Position numbers and translations under genes: made by a program. A DNA stretch of 64,000 nt from Onchocerca lupi (taxonomy: Eukaryota; Nematoda; Chromadorea; Rhabditida; Onchocercidae). Every line of letters starts with the position of its first letter. The stretch's first letter is position 1. Of this stretch, positions 11,955-25,600 are shown one piece after another. The stretch covers positions 29,740 through 93,739 of the forward strand of contig JAOVVO010000297.1 in NCBI GenBank assembly GCA_028564675.1, in the 5' to 3' direction. The notes below the pieces were generated by a model. It had not been told where the DNA came from. It saw only the letters and a program-made list of their open reading frames with translations, and did no database searches.

Positions 11955-14900
11955 TATATTCCGTCATTTCATGTTTGCAATTAAGAATAGAAATGCTTCT
12001 GAACAAATTGGAACGAGAAAATATTTATGAGAATAGCAATGTATAATGATAGAATTTGCTAATTTCATTGAATGCATTAAATTACAGATTTTTTAGGACT
12101 GAGAATACTGATTATACAATATGCTGAATATTTGAAAAATGTTAAGATCATTTCGATCAACATTTTATACCAATTTGCTTTTTGAATTCTAAATTTCTGG
12201 AAAATATTGTCTTGAAAATAAACTTCAATCCCAGCAAATTTAACTTATTTTTATGATCAAAGAACTTGCCACTATTGTTTTTCTTTGAAATGTGATGGTA
12301 CGATTAAAAAGACAAATAAAATTCATAGCAGAGAGTATCACAGAATTGATAATTCAATTTCGCTACACTCGACACTTTTCTACCTATTCATGTTGCAGAT
12401 GATAATGAAGCCAGGATGAGCAGCTTGATTATCTATCGTGCTGTCAATTGATCCAGTCAGTTATTTGACTGGATGTAGCAATAGATGCATGTTGGCTGGT
12501 TGGCAAATGCTCGATAAATCTCTGTAGGCTTTATCAACATCTCCTCGATTCTGATGAGTTGCTCCAATAATTGGAAATAAAAAGTTTATTTTTGTCGAAT
12601 GATGAATAATTTGCCACAACTCGCAGTATTTGCATATTGTCATTGACTGGTATTACAAGTTCGAACAAGTTAATCATTACTGTGCATAAAATCATATATA
12701 TTCAGAATTTTACCTTTTTTTCAAATCTATTAATATTTTGACAAGGATTGTAGTTAGCTTAATAAGGAAATTTCGAAATGGGATTCCATTAACTGAGTAA
12801 AAGAAAGCTAGCGCTTCTGTGGCATCATCTAAATAATAGTAAATATGCAAAAATATTTGTGTCAGAAAATGAAAGGTCCAAGCGACATTGCAATAGTATT
12901 GAAAGATATGACATTGTATCATGCAAGTGCGTCATACATCTGCATGCTCATGCATCCCATACATGCACATTCGTGTGTTTCCTTGCTCTCATGCGCATAA
13001 TAAATGGCTTTGACAAATTTCAAGGCTATCATCCTTCTATTCCTTCCTTCTACCCTCAGATTTGATGTATAAATGCCAGCAATCCTTTCAATTTTTCTTT
13101 TTTCGTAATCATTTTTCTTCGGATCGCACATAAATTGATGATCTAAGCAACTGATTTTCTCGCATCGACAGCATTTGGAGTGACACGAACATTTGTTCTT
13201 AACTCATAATCTCACCATAATGACAAATAAAAAAATTATACTTTACCTCGGGATGCATCACTTTGATTTTGAGAATCAAAAGCTTCATAAAAATTATTTT
13301 TGAGTAAATTCAAACATTTTCTAAATTTTATTTTATTTTGAGAAAGATTTTTTATTATTCAATAAAGTTTTCAATAAAATCTTTATTATTCAATAAATTC
13401 CTGTATATTAATCTTGGAAGCCCGAGATATCAGCATGGAAACTCTCGTCTTTTTTTAAACTGCTTAATTCGATCAATAATTTGTTAAATTGAAGAGAGGT
13501 GAGAGATCTTTATTTGGGCTCAATTTCCGAATAAACAGTTAGCAATGTATTCTAGAGCATATTAGAATATCGATGAATGTTGGCCATTATTAGCCAACCA
13601 TATCAACTGATCAAACATGATTAATTTGTTGCGCTTAAATTTAAATCTAAAATTTCGATGTCTAAAGGAACGTGAAATACGATGTTGCACCGATTATCGA
13701 ATGATCATACTTCAGTCTATAGCTTTCATACCTCTGCATATTTTTCATTCATTTTACGCATTTCGATTTATATTGGTGGAACATATTTGATATTTTTTTA
13801 AGGTCTATCAAAAGTTAAATCGATTGATGGCTACGTACATTTGCTACTTCTGTTAATTCAGCCCTTCTAAGTTCAAAAATTTTGTATGTATAAAAACGAT
13901 TCGAAAATGGGTCATTTTGTCCTAATTACAATCCTTTCCTCCATTTTTTCTCTCCCCTCCACCATTTATTTCTAGTAGAAATTTTGTATAATTGTATGAA
14001 TATCATAAATGCATAGAATGAACAACATAGTTTCCAATGACACAGCTCAATCAATAGATCAAACAGTGTGACATGTTGTCTTACAATCTAAGTTCCTCAA
14101 CCACATTAGCCACTATTTGTTTTTTTCTTTCATTCTGTTTTTCTTCTTTCCCTAATTTATTTTTTGCTTGTCTCCCGAAAGTTCATTGCATGAAATTATT
14201 GACCATTCAGTTTCAAATGAAAATCTTGATTTGAAAATACTAAAATTATCGAATATATCTTGATTTTCAGTTAATTCTTGAATTTTGTTTCTTTATGCAG
14301 TTTGTCCCTTTACACTGCTTTTATTCATTCTGCTTCCTTTTTTCGATGAATATTTCTTCATTCGTTATCAAAAATTCATTTTCCATTATATAATGGTTTC
14401 TATGTCGATGCAAATACTTTCTTCAGAAATAATATCGTTGCGAGAATCCATGCATCTTTCAAATGCTTCTTCATTTAGGTGTGGTTTCATTGCTGGATGA
14501 TGTGAAGAATGGTGTATTTTTCCAGTTCTTCGGAATTCTTCTCATTGCTCTTTGGCGCTGATCTTTTCAATGTCACCAGAGCTTCATCTATGAAATGCAC
14601 AGAGACAGAGGAAATATGTCACTGTATAGATTTATTTTTCTCGTCACTCCTGTTAAAAATGAAATTCATCGCCAAGTCACATTCTTCTTATTATATTATG
14701 ATTCTTTTATAATTGAAATGGGAAATTTCTACTTTATAAGCGGTAAGTAACGTATATCATTCAGGTTCTTGTGTTATAATACTTGATATTATTAGAAAGT
14801 AATTCAGAATAACTTGGAAATTCTTATGATTTTTTCATTAAAAGAACCTTAGAATTTTTGTTTTCTAAAGTCATTGCTCAGTTTGCAATATTGTTCAAGA

Positions 14901-15392
14901 AAATATAAAAATTCTTTCACACTACCATTCCTATATATTGCAATCAAAAGAAGCAGAAAGATAATGTCAATGTGATTTGGATAATATTCGATTAGAACAA
15001 ATTGTAAAAAAAGTCAAACTAAAAATCATCTAACAAATAGTCTCCTTCGTGTCTACCTCTTCATCAGACATAATTTATTATACTTATCGATTGATTTTTG
15101 AATATGATTTTGTTAAATTGTTCGATGATCTATCTACGCTAAGGTTATCGGAGTTTTTCATCAGCCGAAACTTCGGATAAGAAAAATGTTAAGTTGGATG
15201 GTTCATGGTATGAAAATTTTCTATCCTTATTCCAACCGAAATTCCTTACCAATACATCTATTTCATGTCATTAGGGTAATGAGTAAGTCCATAAATTTCT
15301 TTAGAAATTGCGCCAACTTTGACATTGCTATTGTCATTTCCATTTTCTTTGTTGCAGAATGCAATGTCAATATAATAATTATTATAAGTAGC

Positions 15393-15436
15393 TATTATTA
15401 TTATTATTATTAATATTATTACTATTATTATTATTA
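15393..15436. repeat. (TTA)n microsatellite
   Basis: About 14 near-perfect TTA/ATT triplets with a few interruptions, in intergenic DNA. Confidence 0.9.
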
Positions 15437-17544
15437 AATTATTTGCATGTTAAAATTCAGATACAAAACGAATAAATACGCAATCCTCTTCTGGAGAGTA
15501 GAGCTATACTATAAATGTTATACAGGGAAATGAGGCATTTACAAAGATTTATTATGGCTTATTCTTCTTTAATCATCCAATATTGCAACTGCTATTATCA
15601 CAGTCTTTTGGAAAAGACAATTGTTAACATGGCTATTTCAATTGATGAAGGATTTCAATATGTTGGATAGGAAAATATAAGCAATATCGAAACAAAAAAA
15701 GTAGAAAAAAAGAAGTAAAAAGAAAAAATTTGTTAATTCAACATTTGGAACGTTTGCATAATTACTTGTTTTTTTTTATCTCCAGCTTTTTGTTTACTGA
15801 CTTGAACTAAAAGCACAGAACTCGTTTTATCAACAGATGAAATAATTTTTCATCCGGATACTACCACATATTGTGGAACTTTGTTTTTGATCGGCACTGA
15901 GCTACCCCCGCACGGCACTCAGTAAGTATCTCAATTTTAGCATTATGTGTTTTACGTTTTTCTCCTACATACCTTTATGGCATTCAATCGGAATAGCTAA
16001 TCAGTGAAGCAGAAGTAGATTCTGTATATTTGTAAGTCGTCATGCTGATCTAATTAGTGATGGAAGATGATTTAATATTATTTGGCAGCAATTGAATGAT
16101 GGATGCATGCAGTAGATGCGTATAACGATTCTCTCCTTAATTACTTATTAGCAAATAATGTCTGAATAATCTGTCCCCAATCTTACATACAGATTCTTAC
16201 ACACATGCGTAGGACATACATGCGCACTCACAGACGCTTACGCCACACAAAAATTAAGTGGGACATAAAGAAAACATAAACATAACAAATGAAGTGGGAC
16301 AAGTCGCCATAAATTTGCTTTGTCCATTGTTCAACGGAGTCGAAATCCAGATTTTATAATTCGTAGTTGCGCGATTTCAGTTATCTTCTAGGAAAAGAGC
16401 GACTGAATCATAGAGGAAAGTGATGAATTCTTTCCAAATGGGGACTGGAATGGTTATCTTCCAACTTCCAATCTCCCAAAATATGCTGCAATATGCTGGT
16501 CGCTCGAATTCAGGTACTGATTGCAGAAATGGAGAATTTGGTATCGCTTTCATTTCTGTTCTATCAGCTGTTACCCATCATTTTGAAATTTATATCGAAT
16601 AAAAAGATGAAGTTTGGATTTGAACTGAAATGTTGCCTAGTAAGTATTTAAAATGAACATAACATTTCAAAATATTGGTTAGAGGAGAAGAAAAAAAAGG
16701 AATGATCAGAAACGATTTAGATTTTTCTCATTGAAGTTTCATATCTATAAGAACTTTTGTAAGTTTTAAAGTTTTTCATTTAGATTTATTCAAATTTCAT
16801 AATAGGCCAAATATATTCATTACCATAGATATTATATATAAATTCCAATTTTTTCTTCCGTTCCACATTTCGTTATTTTATCTTCCCATTTTTATTTTCT
16901 TTTTTGCTTTCACTAATTTTGATCTGCACCTTTTTTAATTTGCTTGAAAAGAATTCTTACGTTTCGTCCAAATTAGTGGAGGAAATAATTTTTTTTTGAT
17001 TTACACCTATTTCCTCTTTTTAAATTCGTCGGAAATAGAATTTTGAAATGTACAGAAGAAGAGTTAAGGAATTCAAGAAATTCATGACAATTCAACGAAT
17101 TTTTTTTCATCACTCTGAAAGATATTGTTGTATTGACAATTACAAGAAGAATTTCATGCTTAGCCTCAACCGTTTTATTCTGAGCTTTCATCAGAGAGTG
17201 AAAGCACAGGTTAGGATGGTTGATTTGATCCCTTCTGACACATGTGTATTATTACTCATCAAAACAAGATCGTGCTAGAAGTACTGAAAGCTTCCCGAAG
17301 CTAAGAGAAATTCGACAGTTTTTAACTGTGAATTGGAAGAGTTTTCACTTCCCGATTCATTGCTTTCACCCAACTTTTGGCCTGAAGATTGCGAGTGTCT
17401 GATTTTGCAATGGATTTCTTTGGGATTTTTAAAATAAAGATAAACTTGATCGTTTCCTCTTTTTTTCTCAAAAAATTCAATTATTTCTTTTCTTAAGTTT
17501 TCAAAAAATTCAATTAATTTTCTTCTGCATTGCTCGTAAAGTGG

Positions 17545-17640
17545 GTTGTGTATGAATAAATATGCATGCGTTATGTTTATGCGCATGTGCATGTATGCAC
17601 GTGTAGTAGTGTGGATGTATGCGTGTGCATTCATGCATGT
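17545..17640. repeat. alternating purine-pyrimidine TG/CA/CG island
   Basis: A run rich in ATGCATG, GCGCATG, TGTATG and CACGTG steps, with purines and pyrimidines largely alternating. Similar short islands lie near 12920-12985, 16185-16250 and 55090-55140. Such DNA can adopt Z form and is typical of decayed (CA)n repeats. Confidence 0.6.
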
Positions 17641-18042
17641 ATCAATAGTTATGAGAGCTGCATACCTTCCACCAGTACTTTTTATAATTGCAATGTAGTC
17701 GTGGGATATTTCAGACTGATTATTATTCTGTGAAAAATTGAAGTAATATGTTTCTCAATGGATTTCTAGTGTCATCAAAGCTTCTCGATAATGCTTGAAC
17801 AGACGAATAGATGTTATAGAGGTTTATTTTTAACAAGGATTTCTACTGTTATGAGACAGGTAATTATCCAAGAATATTACTAATAAGGTTGATTGTTAGA
17901 TTTTCTTCTTCATTATTTTCCAATTGAAGAGCTGTTCCTGGAGTCCTCTTCGAGCGATGGACTGATCGTTACGATCGTTTTGTTTTACAGTGAATGTTCG
18001 TTCTGATCGAAAGACTGCTCTTTGAATGTCCTTCGAGCATTG

Positions 18043-18060
18043 TTTTTTTTTTTTTTTTTT
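18043..18060. repeat. poly(T) tract
   Basis: Uninterrupted run of 18 T, one of many homopolymer runs of 15 to 25 bases in the window. Others include A 19302-19324, A 24124-24143, T 32721-32745 and T 57692-57716. Confidence 0.95.
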
Positions 18061-20569
18061 GAGCTTTGATTCATATGGTTCTGTATGAATTTATGTGATT
18101 TTTTCAACTGTCATCAGCTTTATGACTTTCATTACAATGAATGTATCGCTTGCTAGCCTAATCGATTAGAACTCTAAAATTATATTGTTTAATTCTTCAT
18201 TGGTCTTAACAAATTAGTGAAAAGGTTTACTGATAGATCAGTGGCGACGAAATGTCCGGTGGATAATAAAAAAGGACGCGAACAGGAAGTGATGACTTTA
18301 TATCACATTTCGCATAGTCAGTTAGACAACCCGAATCAGGTTTTATAATATCATTGCTCGGCTAGCTTGTTTATGCTGGTTTTTTCCTGCATTTTTTCTC
18401 TACTCGTTCGATTTAATCAGCAAAAGTTTCAATTTTCAAGGAACAAAGTTCATCTGAGCTTCAGTTCATTGCTTATTTCATTCTGCTGATTACTTTGATA
18501 AATTTATTGTGAACTGAGAAATTTTAAAATTTTCAAGATATCAATAATTTCTAAGTACCTCGATAGATGATGGCTCTTTTTCTTTTCTCTATTAAATCAT
18601 ATTCCATTCTTTCGTTGCAATCCAGTTAATGATTGTTTTGCTTCCTGAACAAGTCTCCTGTTGATCAGATTTTCTATGGAACACTTCTTAACTCTCCATA
18701 CTCTTTTTACCTCATCTAATCTCATTCCCAGTGGATAATCTTCGTCCGATTCGTTAATTCATAATCGCTCCATCGGATATGTTCTGGAACTTGTATCAGA
18801 TTCCTTCTTTTTCTGAATGTTTCAAAATTTCGATCCAGCAGTGTTCAGTATGATAGAGCTATTCTGTGCTCCGCAAGGAAGTATTCTGTTTTTTATCTAT
18901 TATGCTTTTAAATCGAAAGTATAAGATAAACGTCTTTCAAGTAAGGGAAAGCATTAAAATAATAGGATCACTGGCTGAAATCATCCCTAATATTCTTTCT
19001 ACGAAAGAGAAAAATACAAAATTTGCCTTTAAGCATTCAGATATAAAATCAATTTTTCAGTTCAATTCTCTTGAAGAAACATATGGTATTTTGTCAAACA
19101 AAAATAATCCTCAATTTGAGATTTTTTGAGCTAGTTTTTTCGCTTACATTTGGCTCATTGTTTAGCATCAAAAGTTATTGCTTAAATATAATATTAGGAA
19201 TGATCGACAAGCACTACACGATGTCGCAAATTTTTTTGCCATTTGTGATACTTGCTATTAGCTATAAATAAATTTGGAAATAATTCACAAGCAGTTACCT
19301 GAAAAAAAAAAAAAAAAAAAAAAACCGTAAAACTGAGAAATCTGTTGAAAAGTTTACTTCTAACGATGCACAGGGATAGCGGATATAATTTTCAATGGGG
19401 AATTTTTTCTGGAAATTATCGGCTGATTTTTTTTCTGCAAATACTTGCAATACCCACTAAGCAATGTGTAGTGCAAAAATTTCCCCGAGGGGTTAATTAC
19501 ATGTTGCTTTAGAAATTCATCAACTAATGAATATTTCATGGTTGTTTAGAGCGGAGTATTTCGATCGAACTTCGCCGCATTCCTATTTTACATTATGTCA
19601 AAATTGTTGAAGCCAATCATTAATTTCATTTATGGTTCCAACTAATTAATGAGTGTTTAATGAATGCTGATAGAAGTTTGTAACTGATAATTCCTCTTTT
19701 TCTTCGATACTATCTGTACATCGCCGGGGAATCATTTTTTTCTTTCTTTTTTTGTAATTTTTATATTATATTAATGATCTCTCGGCGGAATTTTCAACAA
19801 TTCGCATCCCTAATTTTCTGAACAGAAATGCTATTCAATGACATTATCAATTAACTGATCTACTTCTTTTTTTGTTAAAAGCAGACATATATTGATGACG
19901 AGCAATATTTTTATTGCCTGATTTTGTCCTGTCAACAAAGTAATGCCTGAAAATTTGGAGTATTAGAAATGTTTCTGTTCTGATAATGATAGCAGTGGAA
20001 TAGTTGTTTACACTATTTGTACATCGCCGGTAAATCATTTCAAAACTCAGGGTGTTGAGTTTATTCTAATAGTTTACTTTTTCTAAGGTTTCATTATTGG
20101 TAAAAGTGGACAAATAACAGTTAAGTTAATACAATGTCGTTTGCAATTGTTTCCCTCATCCATCTATTGTCTTTCAGTTTTTAGTCATCTTCGATATCAT
20201 GACAGTCGAAAATGTGATTATTACTGAATTCAAATTTACAGAATTTGTTTTAGCTTTTATTATTAAAAAAGTTTTGATTGCTTTATTGGTCTCGCTTATA
20301 TTTCACCTTTATAGCATCCCAATCATTATAGTATATTTGCGCTTATATATTTGCATTTTTTAAAAATATTATCTCACTAAATTGAAATATATTTTTCAGC
20401 AATTTTTCGGAATTTGTCTTTGCATCATCTAAATGGTGTGTAGAATTACGCACTGAAATGGAAATGTACGACGTTGTTTATCCCATATTCAAACGACAGT
20501 AACTTGGTGGCGTTTAATAAAAGGTTTTCTCGACATTTTCGCAAAAACTTCATAATTTTGAAGAAACTG

Positions 20570-22670
20570 ATGATAGCACGGCTTATTATACTGCCAGCAA
20601 TTTTCATAGCCTCATCCATTTTGTTGTGGATCCTGATTTGTTCTGCACCTCTTTGGTCCACTTCCACTTCCTCCGGCATGTCTTTACTTAATTTTTTTTC
20701 GTGTTAGATTTAGTAATCAAATTAAAAGTCAAAGTTCCAAAGCTCTTAAATCAATTACATCATTCCTTTTTACTCAATTTCAAGCTCATTGCTTATTCTT
20801 TCAGTAAATATCAGAGTTACCGAAAATTTAATGGTTCAAATTGAGATTGGTTAACGAATTTTTTTATAATAATTATTTCGAGAGTAATTTTACCTTGGCT
20901 AAGTCATAGTTGTCAGTATTGCTTTATTTTTCATGCCAAAATTGCTAATAATTCAGTGATCGATAATTAATATATAAACTATCTCTTTTTAATATTAAAG
21001 ATAACGGTGGATAAAGTTAAAAGATATGTTTAGATATCATTGGAAAATTCCTACAATTTCTTGATTCAAAATTTGGGTAACTTTAAAAAAGTGTATTTAA
21101 AAGCTTGTAATTAACTGAAGGACTAATGATTTGTTTCAGTCGTCGTAAACTGGAAGCCAACGTGGAATTTGCCGAACCATTTCGCAAATTTCACAGAGAC
21201 GACTGACTTATTCCATGCTTATAAAGATCAACATTTCAGCTATATTACTACGCTCTTCGTCTTCGCCTATATTTATAAACAAGCATTCGCCATTCCCGGA
21301 TCATTTGTCTTGGTTAGTTCGTATTTCTTGTCACATCAACAACGAATCTCTGCATCAGAGTTACTTGAACATAAAGGCAGGTAAAATGGGTGAAAGAATG
21401 AAATATTAGGGTAAAATTTGCAGTGCACAAAAAAAGGTTGAAAATTGGAATATCTCCAGTGAAGGAAATTACCAATGATTTTTCAGAAATCTTCGTAGTT
21501 TAATCTTAAATGGAATAACTTTTAATTTCCAGAATCTAATAGCTGGTGCACTATTTGACGTTTGGATTGGTTTCTTGTTGGTATGCATTTTGACAACAAT
21601 CGGCTCAACGTTATGCTATCTCTTCTCAGAATCTTTTGCCCGTGAATATGTATTCTATTACTTAGGTCATCGTATCACTTATCTACAGCAAAAGGTATGT
21701 TGATATTTTCTAAGTAACATCTCCTTTTTACGACATCCTCATCCTACAGCTTTCAATTTTCCTTTTGCACATTTGGTCATTATTTTGTTAATTATTCACA
21801 TTTCATCGATGTTTGACAATTCAGAAAGATTGAAATCAATTAAAATTTAACTGTGATTTTTTTTTTTAAATTTTTGTTTTCCACTACAGGTACATAATTC
21901 GCACTGTTTAGTGGAGTTCTTATTATTTGCGCGTATATTTCCAATTTCACCAAGTTGGCTGCTCAATATTGTTGCACCCTTTCTCAATATTCCTATTTTC
22001 ATTTTTGTGATGACTACTTTTATTGGTAAGGGAAAATTATTTCTTTGAAAAAATTAAACTTGAAATATTCAAATTTTAAAATTCGAGGATAGGTTTTTCT
22101 CTTTAGGATAAATTCCGAAAAAAATAAATTGAATTTAGTGAGAATTGGAAATTAAGCTTCAAGGAATTGGACTAGAAGTTCAAACTTAATTTTTTATCTG
22201 GTTCCAAAAATGTGTTCAGTTCTGTTTTCTATATTTTCTTCATTTCATTTGAAGAGACTTTTATTTTAAAGTCACTAATATGCTTCCAAATTTTAATTTT
22301 ATCGTAATGAATATCTTGCATATTGTTGATCCTATCAGAAAAGAAAGCTTCATTTATATTTTTCAGTTACTGTGATCAAGCAAAAAGTGAATGATGGATT
22401 TAATCGATTGTCGCAGTTCCTTAATTTCTAATTTCAATTTTTCCAGGATTGGCACCCTACAATTATATTTGTGTGCAAGCAGGATGTATTTTATCGGAAC
22501 TTCATAGCTGGGCTGATATTTTTAGCATCTCTACATTATTTAAACTTTCGTTACTTTCATTATTACCTCTTATATATGTTTTTTATATCAAACCAAGGAA
22601 TCAGGTTAGATTTGAATCAATAAATCAGCTTTGGCGTCAACCAAATCTTATTCTTGTTTATTTTCTATAG
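20570..22670 (+). CDS. TMEM41A: TMEM41A-like VTT-domain (DedA/SNARE-associated) membrane protein
   Basis: Multi-pass endomembrane protein of the VTT/DedA family, whose relatives TMEM41B and VMP1 are phospholipid scramblases. Exons 20570-20702, 21140-21312, 21533-21694, 21890-22025, 22447-22670 close in phase and give 275 aa. An N-terminal membrane segment (MIARLIILPAIFIAS...) is followed by the family signature YIYKQAFAIPGS, then NLIAGALFD, ARIFPISPSWLLN and FIGLAPYNYICVQAG, all matching TMEM41A order and spacing. Two more hydrophobic segments follow. Exon 1 ends at a modest donor (T|GTTAGA), so the first junction is the least certain. The last exon may alternatively splice at CAG|GTTAGA near 22605. 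AATAAA at 22704 fits the 3' end. Confidence 0.9.
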
Positions 22671-25600
22671 GCCTGCAGGATTTTAAAAATGAAGAATTTT
22701 GAAAATAAAGAATAATAAATGTAAACAGAGGATTGCAAAATTTCGAGAAAGCAGAATAGGAGAAGATCTAAACTAAATGAATTATGCTGAGCGAAAAATA
22801 TGATTATTACAATAGAGGAAATATTTATGTAATATGCTTTCAGATTATTTTGGCCGAAAAGGAACAAATCGAAGAAGTGTTAACTATTTAAGGGAAACGT
22901 AACTCTAAACTATTAATGCATATCAATGACATCTCAAGCTTTTGACATACCTTAAAACTGATGCAACTTTTTTTTTTCTTAACTATAGAAATCTGAAATG
23001 TTATTTTACTTTCTCTTTCGTGCAGCGAAGATTTCATTCACGAAAATTTACGCTAAAATTATGGATCATCAAATTTGGATTTGTATCGATATATAAAAGT
23101 TATAGTAGTGAGTTCTTTTGCTCTTGAAATTGAAATGACAGTTCTAATTTATTATATGATATATTGGACGTTTTGTGCTGTGAATACGTAACTGCTCAAT
23201 TATGTACCTTGCATTTGGTTTTTTGGGTCTGACTGAAAGTTTTAGAAGTCGATAATTACAATTTTTATGCCGAATCAAATAGGAAATCTGAGGTTGACGA
23301 ATTACTTCCATCTTTGAGACACTTTTCGACTATAATTAGCAAAATTTTTGGGTCGGATCCAAGTTCGAAGATTTTTCTGTCCCTTTTGGATCTCTAAGAA
23401 ATATCTTTTCGTTTTGTATCATATATTGTACTCAATTCACGAAAATTTGTTATTGCTCGTTAACTATCTGATACGAAACACATCAGCGGGAGGAAATTCG
23501 AGAAACTGCCATCTCTTTTTAAGGAAAATTTAACAGAGAATTTAAATTAAATTTGAAATGGAAAAAAATGCCAAAAGAATATTTTTGAAATTCATTCGCT
23601 ATTTTGTGCCTTGCTAAGCGATTAAGCATTTGATCAAAAGGTTTTATTTTGCAAGTATTAAATATCTCATAATGATACCTTAAAAGATTTCTCATTAAAA
23701 AAGCAACTAAAGTGATATTCTTAAATACTTCTTGCTGACTGGATTCGAAATAGATCTAACTGAAAATCAATAGATTCATATATTTGCTTAAATTCGGTTG
23801 CAGATTCAAAATATAACTTTTGGAAAATGGGACTGGCGTGCTCTTCTTAAGATACGAATATACGTATCAAATCAGGATAGAACTAATTAGTAAGATTTAA
23901 GATGATTATATTCAGCAAAATGAATTCTTACGAGATTTTAGTTAAAGTTGGAGTAGTCATGACATGAACTGACTGAGTAACCGTTATCAGCGAGTCAAGA
24001 AGTTTCGATGAAAAGTGAAATAAAAAGCCCAGAAATCACGTATAATGTGAGTTACATTTCATATTTTAGCTATTTTTCCCATATATAAAAAGAAATATAT
24101 AATTTGTTTACGGAGTTTTACAGAAAAAAAAAAAAAAAAAAAAGGCAATCCATATGAACAAGCAATATCTCTACCGCTTATTTTTCTTCCATTCATTTAC
24201 ACTTCCGCTTGGTTTTATTTAGACATACATACTTATAACTCAGCTGCATCCATATCATGCATTAATTTGCATGCGCAATGCAAGACATAAATTGTCCTTC
24301 TGTTTTGTGATGATTCAGTGAAGATTATCGAATGAATATAATCTATTATCGGGACTCATATCTAATCAATTTGATAGTTACTAAAAGAATTCTAGAGAAG
24401 TATCAGATTGCATTGCTCAGGCCTTCCATATTAGGCTTTATTTGTATTAAAGAAATTATCAGATCAAACATTCTGTTCAAATGATTCGCTTAAAGCTAAT
24501 GGCTGATAACTGTTTTGAATCTAAACTTATAATTGCATGGCGTATATAACAAGTTAAACATAGCAATTCTTTTATTATTGGGTGAGTAATTTTTTTGTCA
24601 CACAAACAAAGACATTATCTGAAGAAGTAATTGATCGGTCCTAAACAGATGTGCCATTCAAAATATCAATCTCTCTACGATCATCTAATCATCTTAAGCC
24701 TTTTTACATTCGAAAATTTGTTCTCCGTCATTTGGTTACCCAGCTAAGCTTAAAATTGAATTTTAGACTAAATTTTGAATCATTGTCAATTGTCTTTTAG
24801 ATATGATTTTATAGAACAATGTTAGTACTAATTTATATTTTTACTTGTTATTTTTAATCGAGATAATGAAAAATTTCTTCGAATAAGAGACTTTTATTAA
24901 TATTAAAAAAAATAAAAAAAAATAAAAAATGAAGAAATAAATCTGATAAATCTAGGAACATTTTCGAAATTAAGAAAATATCACAGAAATTTAATTCCTA
25001 TTTGAGAAATCACGGTGAAAATTCGTTTCATTTGAGCATTACTAACAATTATTTTTCAATTAATTTAATTTTCAATGAATCTGACCAGCACGTAAAGTGA
25101 ATGCTATGCTGTAATGACTATTGTCATCATTTCCCACTGTTAACAACATATCAAATACAACAATACCAACATTCGGCACTTTCGCTGTAGATCCGAGTTT
25201 GTCTACAATATAAATTACTTCATTTTTCATTAGATTCAGAATTCTTCTGTATTGCTTTATCATTTACAATTCATATTCAGCTTAATTCGTTTTCCAATTA
25301 GTTGTTATTTATTATTTATCCTGTAGGTTGCAGGTGTCACTCGCTTGTTCGTTTCATTGAGTAAAAAAAATTTTTCCATCGATCGATTAATTTTTATTGT
25401 GTAGTAGAAGAGCATAAACGAATATAAAAAGTAGAATTTCAAAATCTTTCTCTTTGCTAATAGAACAGTAAATATGGAAGCAACGGTTGAGATATTCCAA
25501 TTTCACAATCACTTTCAATTCACTGTTTTTACTTCTATCAATATAATGTTGTTCTTCAGTAACAGTTAAATCCAGTACTAGTTGGACTCATCCGAATTCA

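Larger units (their letters stand above)
11955..20569. other. 8.6 kb gene-poor interval
   Basis: No exon chain could be built on either strand. Contents include a (TTA)n microsatellite, homopolymer tracts, alternating purine-pyrimidine TG/CA/CG islands near 12920-12985, 16185-16250 and 17545-17640, and a short direct repeat TCAAAAAATTCAATTA near 17467 and 17503. Frames such as 17275-17634 (minus) are low-complexity or lack splice support. The size fits distal regulatory DNA of the adjacent developmental SIX gene, which is an inference. Confidence 0.5.

Noticed and set aside
17275..17634. 119-codon minus frame with two EFFE..RKE-like blocks
   Set aside because: The N-terminal part comes from the TG/CA island (His/Ala/Tyr/Met low complexity), and the repeated block comes from a short TCAAAAAATTCAATTA duplication. 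No homologous domain was recognised.
25072..25263. 63-aa minus frame with protein-like composition
   Set aside because: No acceptor/donor pair or adjacent exon could be joined in phase. It may be an isolated exon, but cannot be supported.
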